Positions 63,053 to 64,000 of a DNA stretch of 64,000 bases are shown piece after piece. The position numbers were made by a program, and so were the translations under genes. The first letter of the stretch is position 1; each line of letters opens with the position of its first letter. This DNA is from Physcia stellaris (lineage: Eukaryota > Ascomycota > Lecanoromycetes > Caliciales > Physciaceae), in assembly GCA_018902385.1 (NCBI GenBank), contig JABSSW010000013.1, positions 1-64,000 on the forward strand, read 5' to 3'. The notes beneath the pieces were generated by a model. It made no database searches and was not told the DNA's origin. It was given only the letters and a program-made list of their open reading frames with translations.

Positions 63053-64000
63053 TCACTCCGTGACTCTAGATGACGAATTTCCAAGCACTCTAATTCCTCC
63101 CATCGAGCGGACGGTAAGAAAGATATTCCCATGATCGCCTACGCACACTCGTAAGTTCCTATGTCGCGATACAGTCAGTGGGTTGCTACTCACCCAAGCC
63201 TCTAAAGCCCCCGCCATATCCAGCTCTCACGCAAATACTGTACACAGCGTTGACCGCCTCCCAAATGCGATACCAGGCAGTGACGTCTGATTTTCCGGTC
63301 GTATAGATCTGAGCGACACATCTTTCGTCTGCTGCGAACGGCGTTAGTATCGCGAAAGTCTAAATTCCCCACACGGTCATACATGAATCAAGGACCATGG
63401 GCAGTCTTTGCTGCACCCTGGGGTCGCCTTGCGGTCCAAAAATCCTGCTTGTCTCGTCCGCCGGCATATCACCAACAATATCTCTGCAAGATGTCCATTC
63501 TGGGCCGAACGTACCGCGGCACTGAACGTTGGGACGGTATATACCCAGAACCACCGATAAACGGTTGTCTCCACCTAGAAATAATGATGAGCAACCTAGG
63601 TACAGATCCCAATAAGCACTTTCACTAGGCAAAGCTGACCTATATTCTTGGCGATGCCTCCTTGTCCTTTCCCAACAGCAGCGCATCCAAGAATCAGACT
63701 CTCCGCCGCTTGCTTAATTTGAAGTAAGCTTGCGCGGGCAACTTGCTCTTTCGTATCGACGATGATCGGCTCAAAGAAGCACAACCCTTTATCTAGTTGG
63801 CAGTTATGAGCGCTTGCATTGGTAGAAGAGCATAAAGCTCACCGCCCATGACCCTATACGGAAGGGGAAAATAAGGTTCACTTAAGCCAGTGTGACGTTG
63901 TCCCCATTTCCGCTGCGTAGAATCCGAACGGATCTGTCTTCTAGCAGAATGGCAATCTTGGACGTTGGGACTGAGACCGAAGTGCTCGCCGCTGCACGTG
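63053..64000 (-). CDS. Cysteine-rich secreted protein, 5' end outside the window
   Basis: Five exons in the window: beyond 64000 to 63843, 63792-63640, 63574-63383, 63331-63194 and 63138-63053. The four introns (50, 65, 51 and 55 nt) have GT...AG ends and all phases agree. About 242 residues are visible. Two related halves appear: first CSGEHFGLSPNVQDCHSARR, then W.QR.....LPYRVMGD..LC; second IGGDNRLSVVLGIYRPNVQC with SCRDIVGDMPADE, FGPQGDPRV..RLPMVLDS, RCVAQIYTTG, AWYRIWEAVNAVYSICVRAG and GNIFLTV. This FG...P...DC...LP...C...W..iW layout marks a large ascomycete secreted family without a known activity. The signal peptide must lie beyond the edge. The 3' end at 63053 is intact. The function is unknown. 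Confidence 0.7.

Noticed and set aside
1-64000. CRISPR arrays, tRNA or rRNA genes, TTAGGG telomere repeats
   Set aside because: None seen on either strand by reading; the tandem repeats lack spacer-repeat organisation, and a formal tRNA scan was not possible.

Overview
The window is nuclear DNA of a filamentous ascomycete (Pezizomycotina). The evidence is short spliceosomal introns of about 43-91 nt with GTRNGY-type donors and CTAAC-like branch points, fungal-only gene families (F-box with the LRNLTT motif, HeLo cell-death domain, fungal DUR3), and a sharp split between an AT-rich, hypermutated isochore (1 to about 41.7 kb) and an ordinary gene-bearing isochore (about 41.7-64 kb). I cannot fix the class or genus from sequence alone.

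AT-rich part (1-41.7 kb): no intact gene. It is made of old repeats altered by a RIP-like process. The recognisable units are (i) two copies of a roughly 10 kb repeat that carries, on the minus strand, a decayed RecQ-type helicase like fungal telomere-linked helicases. Copy B is contiguous at about 29.7-40.0 kb. Copy A is split into 1-4.2 kb and 22.05-27.8 kb by about 18 kb of unrelated repeat DNA. (ii) A decayed Plavaka/KDZ-like transposase lies on the minus strand at about 13.9-15.5 kb. (iii) There are several tandem repeats, TTGC-based minisatellites and long palindromes. The mutation pattern is unusual: CpT and CpC (ApG and GpG on the other strand) are almost gone, whereas CpG and CpA survive, unlike the textbook CpA-directed RIP.

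Gene-bearing part (41.7-64 kb), left to right: F-box protein (-), six-cysteine small secreted protein (-), two-exon TPR/helical-repeat protein (-), a nine-exon DUR3-type urea transporter (+) with GATA sites upstream, a probable secreted heme-thiolate peroxidase (+), a kinase-Sel1-ankyrin protein (-) with a one-base frameshift at its glycine loop, a HeLo-domain pseudokinase (+) divergent from it, a secreted propeller-like protein (+), and a 5'-partial, multi-exon cysteine-rich secreted protein (-) running off the right edge.

The most interesting biology is the divergent pair at 53.7-59.7 kb. A kinase-ankyrin protein sits next to a HeLo-pseudokinase, an arrangement that recalls the animal RIPK-MLKL necroptosis pair. 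The hypermutation signature of the left 41 kb is the most interesting genome-level feature.
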